A model generated the notes under the pieces. It did not search any database. It saw only the letters and a list, made by a program, of their open reading frames with translations, and was not told the DNA's origin. Below are positions 53,764 through 63,846 of a stretch of DNA of 64,000 bases, piece by piece. The stretch is from Pedobacter sp. MC2016-05 (lineage in GTDB: Bacteria; Bacteroidota; Bacteroidia; Sphingobacteriales; Sphingobacteriaceae): the NCBI RefSeq assembly GCF_026239735.1, contig NZ_JAPIVT010000006.1:62001-126000 (forward strand), read 5' to 3'. Positions within the stretch are counted from its first letter, which is position 1. Every line of letters begins with the position of its first letter. The position numbers and the translations under genes are program-made.

Positions 53764-54835
53764 GGTTATATTTTAATTGCGATAAAATATCTTGAATAGA
53801 AAACCTGGCGCCGCATACAAATTCATCGGCAGCGCCGTAATAAATAGTGAGTTCATCACCATTGATGGTATGGCCGTTTGTAAAAACCACCTGACCGAAA
53901 AAGCCACACATTTCATACTCGGCAGTTGGACGCATAATCGGTTCATCCGTTTGTGCCAATACTTTCGAAGGATCGTTCAAATCCATCAAAAAAGCGCCTA
54001 AACAATATTGATGTTCGGCATTTGCACCGTGGTAAATTTCCAACCAACCTTTATCAGTTTTAATTGGAGCCGCACCTGCACCAACCCGTTTACTATCCCA
54101 ATTATTTTTGCGGGTTTTGATGATACATTTATGGTTTCCCCAGTGGATTCCATCAGGAGATTCGGCCAACCAGATGTAGTTACCCCCTAAGTCTACACTG
54201 CTAGGGCGATGAAGGGTATAAAATTTACCATTGATTTTTTCTTCGAAAACCGCACAATCCTTATTATGGGGAGGAATAATCATCCCATGTTTTTCAAAGG
54301 TTTTCCAATCTTTTGTGGTTCGCATCCCCACACCCACGCCATGTTCGGAAACGGCGGTGAAAGTTAAATAGTAAGTACCATCAATTAATGCTACGCGACA
54401 GTCCTCGATACCAAAAGCTTCATCAGGGCCTTCACCTTGTAACAAAGGGTAGCCTTCTGGCTGATAAAAATTAATGCCATCATCGCTACAAACCAAACGC
54501 AAATGTGACAGCGTGGTTAAATAATCGGCACCTTTATAATTGATTACCCGAGGATCATCAGCTACCAAATCGGGGTCATTTTCTTTTATTGCAATAATCT
54601 CAATACCATCTCCTTTTAAAACCGGAAATGATATAATTCCATTTTTTTGCTCGGGCCTTTCCGCTACGCGAATGAGTAACCAGGTTTTATTTTGGAACGT
54701 AAAAACTCCGGGATTAAGCAAACAAGCAATCTCTAATCCTGGTATACTTGGAACTAAATCCTTTGGAGATAAAATAGGGTTCTGCGGAAATCTTTTAGCA
54801 CTATCTGTCATAATATTTAGGGAATAGTTATCCAT
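53753..54835 (-). CDS. GH130 family enzyme (mannoside phosphorylase or hydrolase), cytosolic
   Basis: The 360-residue product is a five-bladed beta-propeller of GH130 type: RFPQNPILSPKD at the start, NPGVFTFQNKTWLLIRVAERP, GIEDCRVALIDGTYYLTFTAVSEHG with the likely catalytic Asp145, DCAVFEEKINGKFYTLHRPS and GAGAAPIKTDKGWLEIYHGA. The family motif usually reads EDPR; here it is EDCR. GH130 members split beta-mannosides by phosphate (giving mannose 1-phosphate) or by water. No signal peptide, so it acts in the cytosol on sugar brought by the MFS protein whose gene it overlaps. A Met at residue 9 (54811) is an alternative start. It follows susD by 85 bp. Confidence 0.92.
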   Translation of the reverse strand: MDNYSLNIMTDSAKRFPQNPILSPKDLVPSIPGLEIACLLNPGVFTFQNKTWLLIRVAERPEQKNGIISFPVLKGDGIEIIAIKENDPDLVADDPRVINYKGADYLTTLSHLRLVCSDDGINFYQPEGYPLLQGEGPDEAFGIEDCRVALIDGTYYLTFTAVSEHGVGVGMRTTKDWKTFEKHGMIIPPHNKDCAVFEEKINGKFYTLHRPSSVDLGGNYIWLAESPDGIHWGNHKCIIKTRKNNWDSKRVGAGAAPIKTDKGWLEIYHGANAEHQYCLGAFLMDLNDPSKVLAQTDEPIMRPTAEYEMCGFFGQVVFTNGHTINGDELTIYYGAADEFVCGARFSIQDILSQLKYNHAN

Positions 54836-54920
54836 TAGCCGATAAAAATCGACTTGAATAGCGTTTGAAAAAATTAATTATTGCCTGCCAAATCAATAAC
54901 AAACAACAATTAATTAACGG

Positions 54921-56405
54921 TTAGTAACCTGGGTTTTGTTTTAGTGTACCTGCAGAAGCATCTACTTCAGCCTGTGGTAGCGGATATAGATAATGCTTAT
55001 CCTGGAAATTTTTTCCTTTACCAGTCATTACCGTTTTAGCTAATTTCCAGCGTTTAAGATCCAACATTCTTTGCGATTCGAAACCCAATTCGACTCTGCG
55101 TTCAGAGACTATCCAGTTTTTGATAGTTGCCTTGTCGCTTGAAGCAGCACGATCTGGCAATGTACCTGCTGGAGGCATTACACCTAAAGCACTTACACTT
55201 GTTCTTGCTCTTGCCCTAATTTGATTAATAATGGTTACTGCATCAGCATATTGACCCAATTCGTTTTGAGCCTCAGCTTTCCATAGCAATACATCAGCAT
55301 ATCTGATGTAAATTTTGTTGTTGGCAGCATCATCGTTTCCTTTGTTCGATCCATTTGTACTACCTAATAATTTATTTACGTTTTGATTTGGCACATCAAC
55401 CGTATAAAGTTTTCTTGGATCGTTGGCCTCAAAAGCATTTAGAAAATCGGTACTAGGAGCGAAGAAACCCCAACCTAAAGGCGCACAAATACCATTGCCT
55501 TTTAGTGGATTTTGATTTGACTGATGATCGTAAACAAATATATTTTCATTTTCGGCGAACTCTTTCGTTTGATTAAAGCTATCGAAATAATTTGCGTTTA
55601 AGCTATAAAAACCTAATCCTTGAAGTTCATTTACACTCGTTACTACATCGGCCCATTTTTCGGTATATAACGCTGATTTAGTCAACAGTGCAATAGCCGA
55701 CCCTTTATTTGCTCTCCATTTTTCAGTTGCCGAGCTGTATTTTGCATTTGGCAATAAACCTTTTGCTAAATTTAAATCAGCTTTAATTCTATCCCAAACC
55801 AGGTTTTTATCTGCTCTAACAGCAACTTCAAATGCTTCCTGGTATGTACTTACTGGTTTCAAAATTAATGGCACATCGCCAAAGTTGGTAACCAATGAGA
55901 AGTAGTAATACGATCTTAAGAAATAAGCTTCTCCAAGGAGCTGGTTTTTACGAGCTGTGGTTATTCCCGTAATTGCTTCGATATCGGTTTTAGTTAATAA
56001 TTCGATGGCGATATTTAATCTTTTTATCCCTTCATAATCATATTTCCATAAACCATTAGGTCCGCCGTTGGTAGATGTAAAGGTAAAATTGTTTACATCA
56101 TCCATCCAAGGCTGATCACCATCTGGATTCCACTTCTTCTCCATATCATCTGAGGCAATATCCTGCATCACCAAATCGTTTTGAAAAACTAAGCCTCCTG
56201 CCCAATCCCATTGTGCCAAAATATTTAAGCGGTTAGATAATAACTGATAGGCAGAGTTAACGGAGTTTTCTACTGTTCCAAGTGTTGGGGTGGTATTTAC
56301 CTGTTCTAAGGTAGTTAAACCTATCGCTTCGGTAGTAAGTTGCTTTTTGCAACCCGCAAATGTTAATACACTAAACACTGCGCTTATAAATAATATTCTT
56401 TTCAT
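54921..56405 (-). CDS. SusD/RagB-family outer-membrane lipoprotein
   Basis: The 494-residue product has a lipoprotein signal (VFSVLTFAGCKKQL), a TPR-like core (LLGEAYFLRSYYYFSLVTNFGDVPLI) and the C-terminal KHYLYPLPQAEVDASAGTLKQNPGY. It is the surface binding partner of the SusC at 56426, 20 bp upstream. Residues GNDDAANNKIYIRYADVLLWKAEAQNELGQYADAV are the normal family segment. Ligand is probably the glycan whose product goes to GH130. Confidence 0.95.
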   Translation of the reverse strand: MKRILFISAVFSVLTFAGCKKQLTTEAIGLTTLEQVNTTPTLGTVENSVNSAYQLLSNRLNILAQWDWAGGLVFQNDLVMQDIASDDMEKKWNPDGDQPWMDDVNNFTFTSTNGGPNGLWKYDYEGIKRLNIAIELLTKTDIEAITGITTARKNQLLGEAYFLRSYYYFSLVTNFGDVPLILKPVSTYQEAFEVAVRADKNLVWDRIKADLNLAKGLLPNAKYSSATEKWRANKGSAIALLTKSALYTEKWADVVTSVNELQGLGFYSLNANYFDSFNQTKEFAENENIFVYDHQSNQNPLKGNGICAPLGWGFFAPSTDFLNAFEANDPRKLYTVDVPNQNVNKLLGSTNGSNKGNDDAANNKIYIRYADVLLWKAEAQNELGQYADAVTIINQIRARARTSVSALGVMPPAGTLPDRAASSDKATIKNWIVSERRVELGFESQRMLDLKRWKLAKTVMTGKGKNFQDKHYLYPLPQAEVDASAGTLKQNPGY

Positions 56406-56425
56406 AATACTTGTGCAAAAAAGGT

Positions 56426-59400
56426 TTATAAACTAATTTTTAAACCAACAATAAATGCTTTCGATTGTGGGTAAGTGCCTTGATCAATTAATGAGGTCGA
56501 CTCTGGGTCTAAACCTGTATAATCTGTTACTGTTAATAAATTCTGCCCTGATGCATACAAACGCACATTTCTAACGCCAATCTTCTTCACATCGAAGGTA
56601 TAGCCTACTTCGATGTTTTTCAGTCTTAAGTACGATGCATCTTCTACAAATACGCTGGAAACGTTACCGCCACCATTGTTATTGAAGGTTACTCGAGGTA
56701 AAGTATTACTCGTACCAGGTCCGTTCCAGCTATCCAAAACCGATGTCATCGAATTAAACGGACGGCTGTCGAAGTTGATAATCTGTTTTAAATCGTTATA
56801 GCGATCTACACCTTGCACCCCTTGTAATAAGAATGAGAAATCGAACTTTTTAAATGATGATGAAAAAGCGAATCCGTAAGTTAATTTTGGAACCGGATTT
56901 CCGATAAATGTTCTGTCATCAGCATTGATCTGACCATCGCCATTCAAATCTTTAAATTTGATGTCGCCTGGCAAAGCACCATTCGCATTCGAATATAAAT
57001 AGCTGCTTACTTCTGCTGGTGTTTGATAAATACCATCGAATACTAAACCAAAATATGAATTAATTGGCTGTCCAGTTTCTGTTCTGGTATGTGTTCTATC
57101 ATCGTTGATGTTTTTTACAAACTCTTGCAGTTTATTAACTCGGTTTGTTAAAGTAGCAATGTTTGCATTCACGTTGTATTTAAAAGCATGTTCCTGGTTT
57201 CTAAAATTTAAACCAAACTCAAAACCTTTATTGGTCACTTCGCCTGCGTTCACGTAGGTACGATCGATAACACCTACAGATACCGCTGGCAAACCAACCG
57301 TTAATAAGATATCATCCGTTTTTTTTACGAAATAATCTGCAGTAAATGATAGTCTATTTTTAAGCACTCCAAAATCGATACCGAAGTTGGTTTGTGTAGT
57401 GGTTTCCCATTTAACATCCGGATTACCGTAACGTACTACATTCACGATGCCTCCAGATTCTGAAACCAAAGTTTGATAAGTGTTATTTGGAATTTCTTGG
57501 TTACCAGCCTGGCCCCAGCTTCCTCTCAGTTTTAATTCAGAAATCCATTGCGCATCTTTCATAAACTCCTCGTTGGAGATAATCCATCCGGCAGATGCCG
57601 ATGGGAAATAGCCCCACTTGTTTGTTGGACCAAAACGGGATGAACCATCAGCCCTTAAAGTGGCCGTAGCAAAATATTTATTATCGAAATTGTAAGTTCC
57701 GCTACCGAAAAACGATACCAAATTAAACTCACTTGCTGAACCCGAATTGTAAATATTAGTTAAGCTTCCATAATCCAAATACTGAAAACCTGATGTACTT
57801 TTATCAAAATTCTGTCTGCTGCCACCAATTGCAGACGACTTGCTGGAAATATTTTCAGCACCTAGCAAGAAATTCACATTATGCTTTTGAGCAAAGGTTT
57901 TTACATAATTTAAGGTGTTTGTAAAAGTAAAGTTCATTACTTCACCTCTGTTTTCATCTAAATTATTAGGCTTATTGTTTCTGCCCTTACCAGGGTAAAG
58001 CTCATCAGGATTGTTGTCGTTATCATCTCCATAATTTTGAGCGAAGTTTTTATTATGCGTAAAACTGATATCTACACCTACACTTGACCTGAATGTTAAA
58101 GATTTATCGCTTAAGAACGCATATTCGGCATAGAGATTTCCAAAAGTTTGGAAGGTTTTACGCTTATCGTTGGTAAAATTCACGATAGCGATAGGATTTG
58201 AACTGAATTCGAAATTTTTATCCCAACCATTATTGTTGCCCGTATAAAAAGGTAAATCGGTGTAGGGATTCGCTGCCGAATAAGTAGGGTCAGTTACACG
58301 TTTATATACCCCCAAAACTGGGGGACGCAATAATGCATGGCGGATAACCCCCGGTACATCACCACTTGAAGACAATTTATCCTGCTTAGCAAAGCTTAAT
58401 TGCAGGTTTGTGCCCACTTTAAAACGATCTGTGATATTGGCATTTACATTTGATCTGAAATTAAAACGTTCGTAACCATCATGATCCTGAACCACAATAC
58501 CATCTTGTTTGTAATAGCCAGTCGAAATTAAATACTGAACCTGATCGGAGCCGCCATTTACAGAAGCCTGAAGATTTTTCGATTTTCCAGTTTCGAATAA
58601 TTCCCCTAACCAATCTGTATCGGATAAATCATTCCTGCTTCTGGCAGCCTGATATGGACTTACGGCATTTGCTGCATTGCCTAAAGTATTATGCCATGCC
58701 CTGTCTTTTATTGTTAAGTATTGATCGGCGTCAAGCATTTTTGGCAAGTTTGTGGCTTGATGAAAGCCTGCAAAGTACTCTACATTGATGTTTGCCTTTC
58801 CTTTACTGCCACTAATAGTCGTAATTACAACCACACCATTAGCCGCACGAGATCCATAAATAGCACCTGCAGCAGCATCTTTTAAAACCGTCATCGATTT
58901 TACATCGCTCTGGTTTAGAAAAGAAATGTCGCGGGTAGGTACCCCATCAATTACATAAAGTACATCGTTGTTACCCAAAGTGCCCTCGCCCCTAATTCTA
59001 AGTTTTATACCATCACCTGGAGCACCTGTATTTGCAGCTACAAATACACCTGCAACCTGACCTTGAAGTGCCTGAGCAACATCAACAATTCTGGTTTTCT
59101 GCAAATCGTTCATATCAACCGTTGCAACTGAACCTGTAATTGCCGCTTTCTTTTGAGAGGTATAGCCAACTACCACTACATCGTTTAATGATTGTGATGA
59201 GGGCTTTAAAGAGATGTTCAAACTCCCGCCTGTCGGTGATAAAGTAGTGGCATTGTAGCCTATGTAAGTAAAAGTTAATGTTTGAGCTGAACCCGGCTGA
59301 AGGGTTAAAACATATACTCCATTTCCATCGGTAGAAGTTTTGTTTTGTGTGTTGGTTTGCATCACCACAACACCAGGCAAAGGCTGATTAGTTTCATCTG

Positions 59401-59500
59401 TAACCTTACCTGTTATTTTAGTTTGCGCATAACTTGTAAAACCCGTAACGGCTAAGAACAAGAAAACCAACGATGCATAGATACGTCTGTTTTTTTTCAT
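56426..59500 (-). CDS. SusC/RagA-family TonB-linked outer-membrane transporter
   Basis: The 1024-residue product has a signal peptide (cleavage near SYAQT, residue 25), a carboxypeptidase-regulatory-like domain at about 28-105 (ITGKVTDETNQPLPGVVV), a plug with LNDVVVVGYTSQKKAAITGS, IRGEGTLGNNDVLYVIDGVP and VLKDAAAGAIYGSRAANGVV, and a barrel to the C-terminus. It heads the five-gene operon ending at 50652. Upstream lie a good promoter candidate and an inverted repeat, with the HTCS gene directly before on the same strand, which is the usual arrangement for HTCS-controlled loci. Confidence 0.95.
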   Translation of the reverse strand: MKKNRRIYASLVFLFLAVTGFTSYAQTKITGKVTDETNQPLPGVVVMQTNTQNKTSTDGNGVYVLTLQPGSAQTLTFTYIGYNATTLSPTGGSLNISLKPSSQSLNDVVVVGYTSQKKAAITGSVATVDMNDLQKTRIVDVAQALQGQVAGVFVAANTGAPGDGIKLRIRGEGTLGNNDVLYVIDGVPTRDISFLNQSDVKSMTVLKDAAAGAIYGSRAANGVVVITTISGSKGKANINVEYFAGFHQATNLPKMLDADQYLTIKDRAWHNTLGNAANAVSPYQAARSRNDLSDTDWLGELFETGKSKNLQASVNGGSDQVQYLISTGYYKQDGIVVQDHDGYERFNFRSNVNANITDRFKVGTNLQLSFAKQDKLSSSGDVPGVIRHALLRPPVLGVYKRVTDPTYSAANPYTDLPFYTGNNNGWDKNFEFSSNPIAIVNFTNDKRKTFQTFGNLYAEYAFLSDKSLTFRSSVGVDISFTHNKNFAQNYGDDNDNNPDELYPGKGRNNKPNNLDENRGEVMNFTFTNTLNYVKTFAQKHNVNFLLGAENISSKSSAIGGSRQNFDKSTSGFQYLDYGSLTNIYNSGSASEFNLVSFFGSGTYNFDNKYFATATLRADGSSRFGPTNKWGYFPSASAGWIISNEEFMKDAQWISELKLRGSWGQAGNQEIPNNTYQTLVSESGGIVNVVRYGNPDVKWETTTQTNFGIDFGVLKNRLSFTADYFVKKTDDILLTVGLPAVSVGVIDRTYVNAGEVTNKGFEFGLNFRNQEHAFKYNVNANIATLTNRVNKLQEFVKNINDDRTHTRTETGQPINSYFGLVFDGIYQTPAEVSSYLYSNANGALPGDIKFKDLNGDGQINADDRTFIGNPVPKLTYGFAFSSSFKKFDFSFLLQGVQGVDRYNDLKQIINFDSRPFNSMTSVLDSWNGPGTSNTLPRVTFNNNGGGNVSSVFVEDASYLRLKNIEVGYTFDVKKIGVRNVRLYASGQNLLTVTDYTGLDPESTSLIDQGTYPQSKAFIVGLKISL

Positions 59501-59523
59501 AAAGATTTATATTTGATTGAGAG

Positions 59524-59551
59524 CAAATATAGCCTGGAAGCTGTGCAACAA
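59524..59551 (-). promoter_or_regulatory. Candidate promoter of the susCD-GH130 operon
   Basis: On the minus strand TATATTTG (59531-59524) matches the Bacteroidota -7 consensus TAnnTTTG, with TTG at 59551-59549, 17 bp before it, inside TTGTTG. The -7 element is 23 bp before the susC start codon. Confidence 0.55.
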
Positions 59552-59583
59552 TAGTGTACTATAATAACATTTTAGTTCACTAT
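59551..59583. promoter_or_regulatory. Inverted repeat before the susC promoter, possible HTCS binding site
   Basis: ATAGTGTACTA (59551-59561) and TAGTTCACTAT (59573-59583) are inverted copies with one mismatch, 11 bp apart. They lie directly upstream of the promoter candidate, where an activator such as the adjacent HTCS would bind. Confidence 0.45.
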
Positions 59584-59615
59584 TATTGCAAAAGAGCGTT
59601 TTGAAGGCGTTTTGC

Positions 59616-62600
59616 TTAAAAAATTTCTGTTGGGCTTGTTCCCTCGTGCTGTTTCTGACGGTATTCATTTGGGGCCAGATGATAAATCTTTTTAAACTCC
59701 CTAAAGAAGTAAGATTTATTGTTGAAGCCTGTTAAGTAGAAAATTTCGGATACATTTAATTTCGAATTTTGGAGTAAAACCGCAGCATGTTTCAACCTAA
59801 TTCTTTTGATGAATTCAGAGGGAGTCATCCCGGCTAGAGTTTTTAATTTTCGATACAATTGCATTTTGCTAATGCATAAAATATCTTCCAGTTTCGAGGC
59901 ATCTAAATCTGGTTCTGCTAAATTATCCTCCACCGCTTTTACCAACGCATTTAGAAATTCTTTATCACCCTGCTCCAAATCAACATCCACAAATTGGTTG
60001 TTTATATTTCGGTCTTTAATTAAATGATTCATGCGGTTTCGGTAGTCTAAGAGTTTCCGCACCCGCATTTGTAAATAGTTTACATGGAAAGGCTTTGAAA
60101 TATAGGCATCAGCCCCTGTTTCATAACCTTCAATTTTGCTTTCTTCCGTACCTTTGGCCGATAACATAATAAAAGGGATGTGGCAGGTTGAAGGTGCTGT
60201 TTTAACGTGTTTGCAAAGTTCAAGTCCATCCATGTCCGTCATCATTACGTCGCTAATGATGATATCCGGCGTATTGTTTTTTAGAAATTCCAAGGCCGAC
60301 CTACCGTTCTCGGCTTCGTAAACAATGTATAAATCTTTCAAGATGTTTCTAATCAAGAATCGCAAGGAAGCATCATCTTCAACAACTAAAATACTCGATG
60401 GGGCATAGCCTTTTAAATCATCAATTAGAGCAATTTTATTATTTTCTTCGGCAGTTTCTTCGTTGTAGGGCTTCAGTATCGATTCAAATAAATAAGATGG
60501 AGCCGAGGCTACAACCTCATTTTCTTTACCTTCTATAGTTTGCTGAAGTTTAAGTTTGAAGTTGAAATAGATCCAATCGTCTTCTAAATAGACCTGAATG
60601 TTCCCGTCCATAATCGAGATTAGTTCTTTTGTGAAGGCTAAGCCAATCCCTGTGCTTTGTTTTTCAAACTGATTGCCACCACCGATGTAGAATTCTTTAA
60701 AAATATGCTTTAAATCTGCCTCTTGAAGTTGGCAGCCAGAATTGCCTACAACGATTTCCAAATCCTGGGTTTCGGAATCAAAATTTGCTTTAAAAACAAT
60801 TTCCTGCTCCTTACCTGAATGTTTAAATGCGTTCGAAAGCAAATTAAAAAGCACTTTTTCAAACTTATCTTTATCTATAAACCCAGCAATTCCTTGTTGA
60901 ATATCGCGGGCAAATTTTTGTCGGTTTTTTTCTGCAGCAGGCACAAAAAGTTGAGTTAAGCTATTCAGTAACTTGCTAATATCGAAATAATCGTCGCTAC
61001 GTGTTAAATAGCCAGCTTCAGCTTTTCTAAATTCTAATAATTGCTGCACCAAATAAGTTAAGCGGGCGGTGTGTTGATGCACAATCGAGAGAAAATAATT
61101 CTTATCAATTGATTTATCTAGCGTATTACGCTTTTGCATAAAATGCTCTACAGAGCCTAAAATGAGCGTTAAAGGCGTTTGAATTTCGTGTGCAATATTG
61201 GTAAAGAAATTAATTCGTTGCAAATGCACTTCTTCATCTTTTTGCCTGAACAGATACTCCCGCTCCAGCTTAAATTTCATTTCCAACCTGTTTTTTCGGT
61301 ATACATGAAAGGCATATCCACCAATAATTAACAGGAACAGATAAAATGCATAAGCTGGATAGGTAAGCCAGAAATACTGTTTTACATCTAGCCTAAGCGC
61401 AACAACGTCCTTGGTCCAGATTCCTTCGCCATTACTCCAACGCACCAACAATTCATATTTACCCGGAGGGATATTGTAGTAGGCGATTTTCCCATCCGTA
61501 CCGGTATAACGCCAGTTTTGATCAAGGCCTTGAAGTTTATAGGCGAACTCATTTTTGGATGCACTAAAATAGTTGAGCGCATTGAAAGAAAATTGGAAAA
61601 AATTGCTTCTACGCTCCAACTCGAATGTTGGAGCGCTTTTCTGTGTACCCTTAACAATAAGGTACTGATTATTCTGGAATTCCTTTCCACCAAGTTGCAA
61701 ATCGGAAATCAACAAGTTGGGCTGTTTGGTATTTTCGACAATATTTTTAGGCAAGAAATAATTAAATCCATAAATCCCCCCAAAAAGCAGGTTATTATTT
61801 GCTGTTTTAAAAGCTGCGCCATCACTAAACTCATTGCTTTGTAAACCATCGCTTTCCTGATAGTTGGCTATGCTGTTGTTGGCTGGATTTATTTTTGCCA
61901 AACCTTTATTGGTACTTAGCCAAATATTTCCCATCACATCTTCCTGAATGGCATGTATCGTGTTATTTGGTAATCCTTTATCAGTTGTTATTTTTATAAA
62001 TTTCGGTTTATCCTTTAAAGATTCTTCGTATGACAAGTAATTTAGACCATAACTGGTACCAATCCATAGCCGGTTTTTACTATCATAAAACAGTGATAAA
62101 ACGTCACTATGCGATAAGCTACCTTCGTAGCCGAAAGCCTTATAAGTTTTAAACTTTCCGGTTTTTGTGTTTAATACGCTTAATCCCCCGTATCTACAAG
62201 CAATCCACAAACGATTATCCTTTCCTTGAGCCAAGGCATAAATAATATCATTTACGGGTCCATTTTTTTCCACTGATGAAGACGAGTATTGCTTAAAATG
62301 CTGAATGGAAATCGATTGATCCGGATTTCGAACAAGCTTGAGGTGAACCAAACCATAACCACTGGTTCCCATCCAAATAGAACCATCAGGATCTTGAATA
62401 ATAGCATAAACCGACTTAAACTCAGGAAGCTTGTTAGTATTGCGAATATCTTTCCAATTGAATAGTTTATTCAACTTTAAATCAAACACAGAAAGTCCTT
62501 TACCATCGGTACCTATATAAATAAATTGGTTTGCGCCTTTTTGAATTGCAAAAACGGAGTTGTTTTCTAACCCGGAGCTCACATCAATTTTTTTCGGCTT

Positions 62601-63746
62601 GGTAGTTGCCCTATTCTCCGACCAAAAATTGTTAAAAATAAAAACACCGTTTCCTTTGGTCCCTACCCATAAATTTCCACCTTCTTCTGCAAAAGCTCTT
62701 ATAGGTTTATTGATATTGGTGCCGTTTACTTTGGTTAATAAGCCGAAAAAATTTTCTTTTGGGTAAATCTGAACCAAACCGTTTCCGTCTGTACCTAACC
62801 ATAATATCTGATCAGCACCTACATTTAAAGCAGTTATTTTAAGGTTTTCGACGGCAGCAACTTCATTTTTTAGAAAACTCGATGCTTTAAAGTCTGAATC
62901 AAAAACACTCAAGCCTTGGTTTTCCCATGCAACTATATAATGAGATTTATAAAACGAAACTGCTTTGATCTTTTTTTTTGGCCAGTCAATGGGCACTTCA
63001 GCAAAGTTTTGATCGACTAGAAATTGGCTTTCGGTAGTAGTTGTGAAAATAATTTTACCATTGATGACAAAGAAATTGCTTATTCCCTTAGGATCGGTGA
63101 ACTTTTTTTCAATTTGTAAAGTCTTCTGCCCAACTTTGGCCAACTTAAGTTCTCCAGATTTATTAAGATAACAAAGTTGATTGCCCACAAAATTCATTTT
63201 AACAATGACTTCATGGCTCTTGAATTGTTGAAAGGCTATGAATTGGTCTTTTTCAAAATCGTATCTGCTTAAAACTCCATTTGCTGAAAAACAAAAAACC
63301 ATCCCATCATTGCTTATAATAAGGTCGTATTCATTCTCCCGTATTTTTTGTGGTGAAGTATTTTTATAAAAATAACGGCTAAACTTCCCTGAAACTTTAT
63401 TGTAGCGAGAAATACCACCGATGGTATTTATCCAGATATTATTTTTTTGATCTTCTTTAATGGATAAAATTACATTGCTCCCTATGCTGTTCTCTATTTT
63501 ATCAATATTATGGTTGTATACAGTAAAATTAGCTCCGTCATACCGGTTTAAACCATCCCAGGTGCCAATCCATAAAAGCTGGTCTTTATCTTGAAATATT
63601 GAATTAATTGAGCTGTTTGATAATCCATTTCGATTATCGAGCTGGCGATAATAGAAAGAAACTTTCGGCTTCACATCTTCCGCATAAATATGCTCTAACG
63701 AGATAAATCCCATCAAAAACAAAAAGACAACAAACGCTTTACTCAT
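59616..63746 (-). CDS. Hybrid two-component system regulator (HTCS)
   Basis: The 1376-residue product has in order: signal peptide (1-22), two seven-bladed Reg_prop propellers (about 30-690, with repeats such as LLWIGTWDGLNRYD and SIWMGTSGYGLVHL), a Y_Y_Y domain (about 705-790), one membrane span (about 795-816), HisKA with His853 in AHEIQTPLTLI, HATPase (about 930-1068; N-box Asn972, STGIGLAFTKELI), a receiver domain (about 1117-1232; Asp1166, Lys1218) and an AraC-type helix-turn-helix (about 1280-1366). The periplasmic part binds an oligosaccharide and the receiver/HTH part switches on the locus. Two departures: Gln follows HEI where Arg is normal, and the first ATP box is GNSGCQ instead of DxGxG. 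It stands directly before the susCD-GH130 operon it most likely controls. Confidence 0.96.
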   Translation of the reverse strand: MSKAFVVFLFLMGFISLEHIYAEDVKPKVSFYYRQLDNRNGLSNSSINSIFQDKDQLLWIGTWDGLNRYDGANFTVYNHNIDKIENSIGSNVILSIKEDQKNNIWINTIGGISRYNKVSGKFSRYFYKNTSPQKIRENEYDLIISNDGMVFCFSANGVLSRYDFEKDQFIAFQQFKSHEVIVKMNFVGNQLCYLNKSGELKLAKVGQKTLQIEKKFTDPKGISNFFVINGKIIFTTTTESQFLVDQNFAEVPIDWPKKKIKAVSFYKSHYIVAWENQGLSVFDSDFKASSFLKNEVAAVENLKITALNVGADQILWLGTDGNGLVQIYPKENFFGLLTKVNGTNINKPIRAFAEEGGNLWVGTKGNGVFIFNNFWSENRATTKPKKIDVSSGLENNSVFAIQKGANQFIYIGTDGKGLSVFDLKLNKLFNWKDIRNTNKLPEFKSVYAIIQDPDGSIWMGTSGYGLVHLKLVRNPDQSISIQHFKQYSSSSVEKNGPVNDIIYALAQGKDNRLWIACRYGGLSVLNTKTGKFKTYKAFGYEGSLSHSDVLSLFYDSKNRLWIGTSYGLNYLSYEESLKDKPKFIKITTDKGLPNNTIHAIQEDVMGNIWLSTNKGLAKINPANNSIANYQESDGLQSNEFSDGAAFKTANNNLLFGGIYGFNYFLPKNIVENTKQPNLLISDLQLGGKEFQNNQYLIVKGTQKSAPTFELERRSNFFQFSFNALNYFSASKNEFAYKLQGLDQNWRYTGTDGKIAYYNIPPGKYELLVRWSNGEGIWTKDVVALRLDVKQYFWLTYPAYAFYLFLLIIGGYAFHVYRKNRLEMKFKLEREYLFRQKDEEVHLQRINFFTNIAHEIQTPLTLILGSVEHFMQKRNTLDKSIDKNYFLSIVHQHTARLTYLVQQLLEFRKAEAGYLTRSDDYFDISKLLNSLTQLFVPAAEKNRQKFARDIQQGIAGFIDKDKFEKVLFNLLSNAFKHSGKEQEIVFKANFDSETQDLEIVVGNSGCQLQEADLKHIFKEFYIGGGNQFEKQSTGIGLAFTKELISIMDGNIQVYLEDDWIYFNFKLKLQQTIEGKENEVVASAPSYLFESILKPYNEETAEENNKIALIDDLKGYAPSSILVVEDDASLRFLIRNILKDLYIVYEAENGRSALEFLKNNTPDIIISDVMMTDMDGLELCKHVKTAPSTCHIPFIMLSAKGTEESKIEGYETGADAYISKPFHVNYLQMRVRKLLDYRNRMNHLIKDRNINNQFVDVDLEQGDKEFLNALVKAVEDNLAEPDLDASKLEDILCISKMQLYRKLKTLAGMTPSEFIKRIRLKHAAVLLQNSKLNVSEIFYLTGFNNKSYFFREFKKIYHLAPNEYRQKQHEGTSPTEIF

Positions 63747-63846
63747 AGTAGGCTTGCAATTAAAAACTTGTTGGTTGGCTATAAACTTGGGATGATTAAA
63801 ACTACTTAAAAAAATTGAATTAGCCGGACAGAAATATGCTTAAACG
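63747..63846. other. Short region upstream of the HTCS gene
   Basis: About 100 bp with no clear promoter consensus on the minus strand and no gene. It must hold the HTCS promoter, since a terminator palindrome closes it on the right. Confidence 0.4.
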
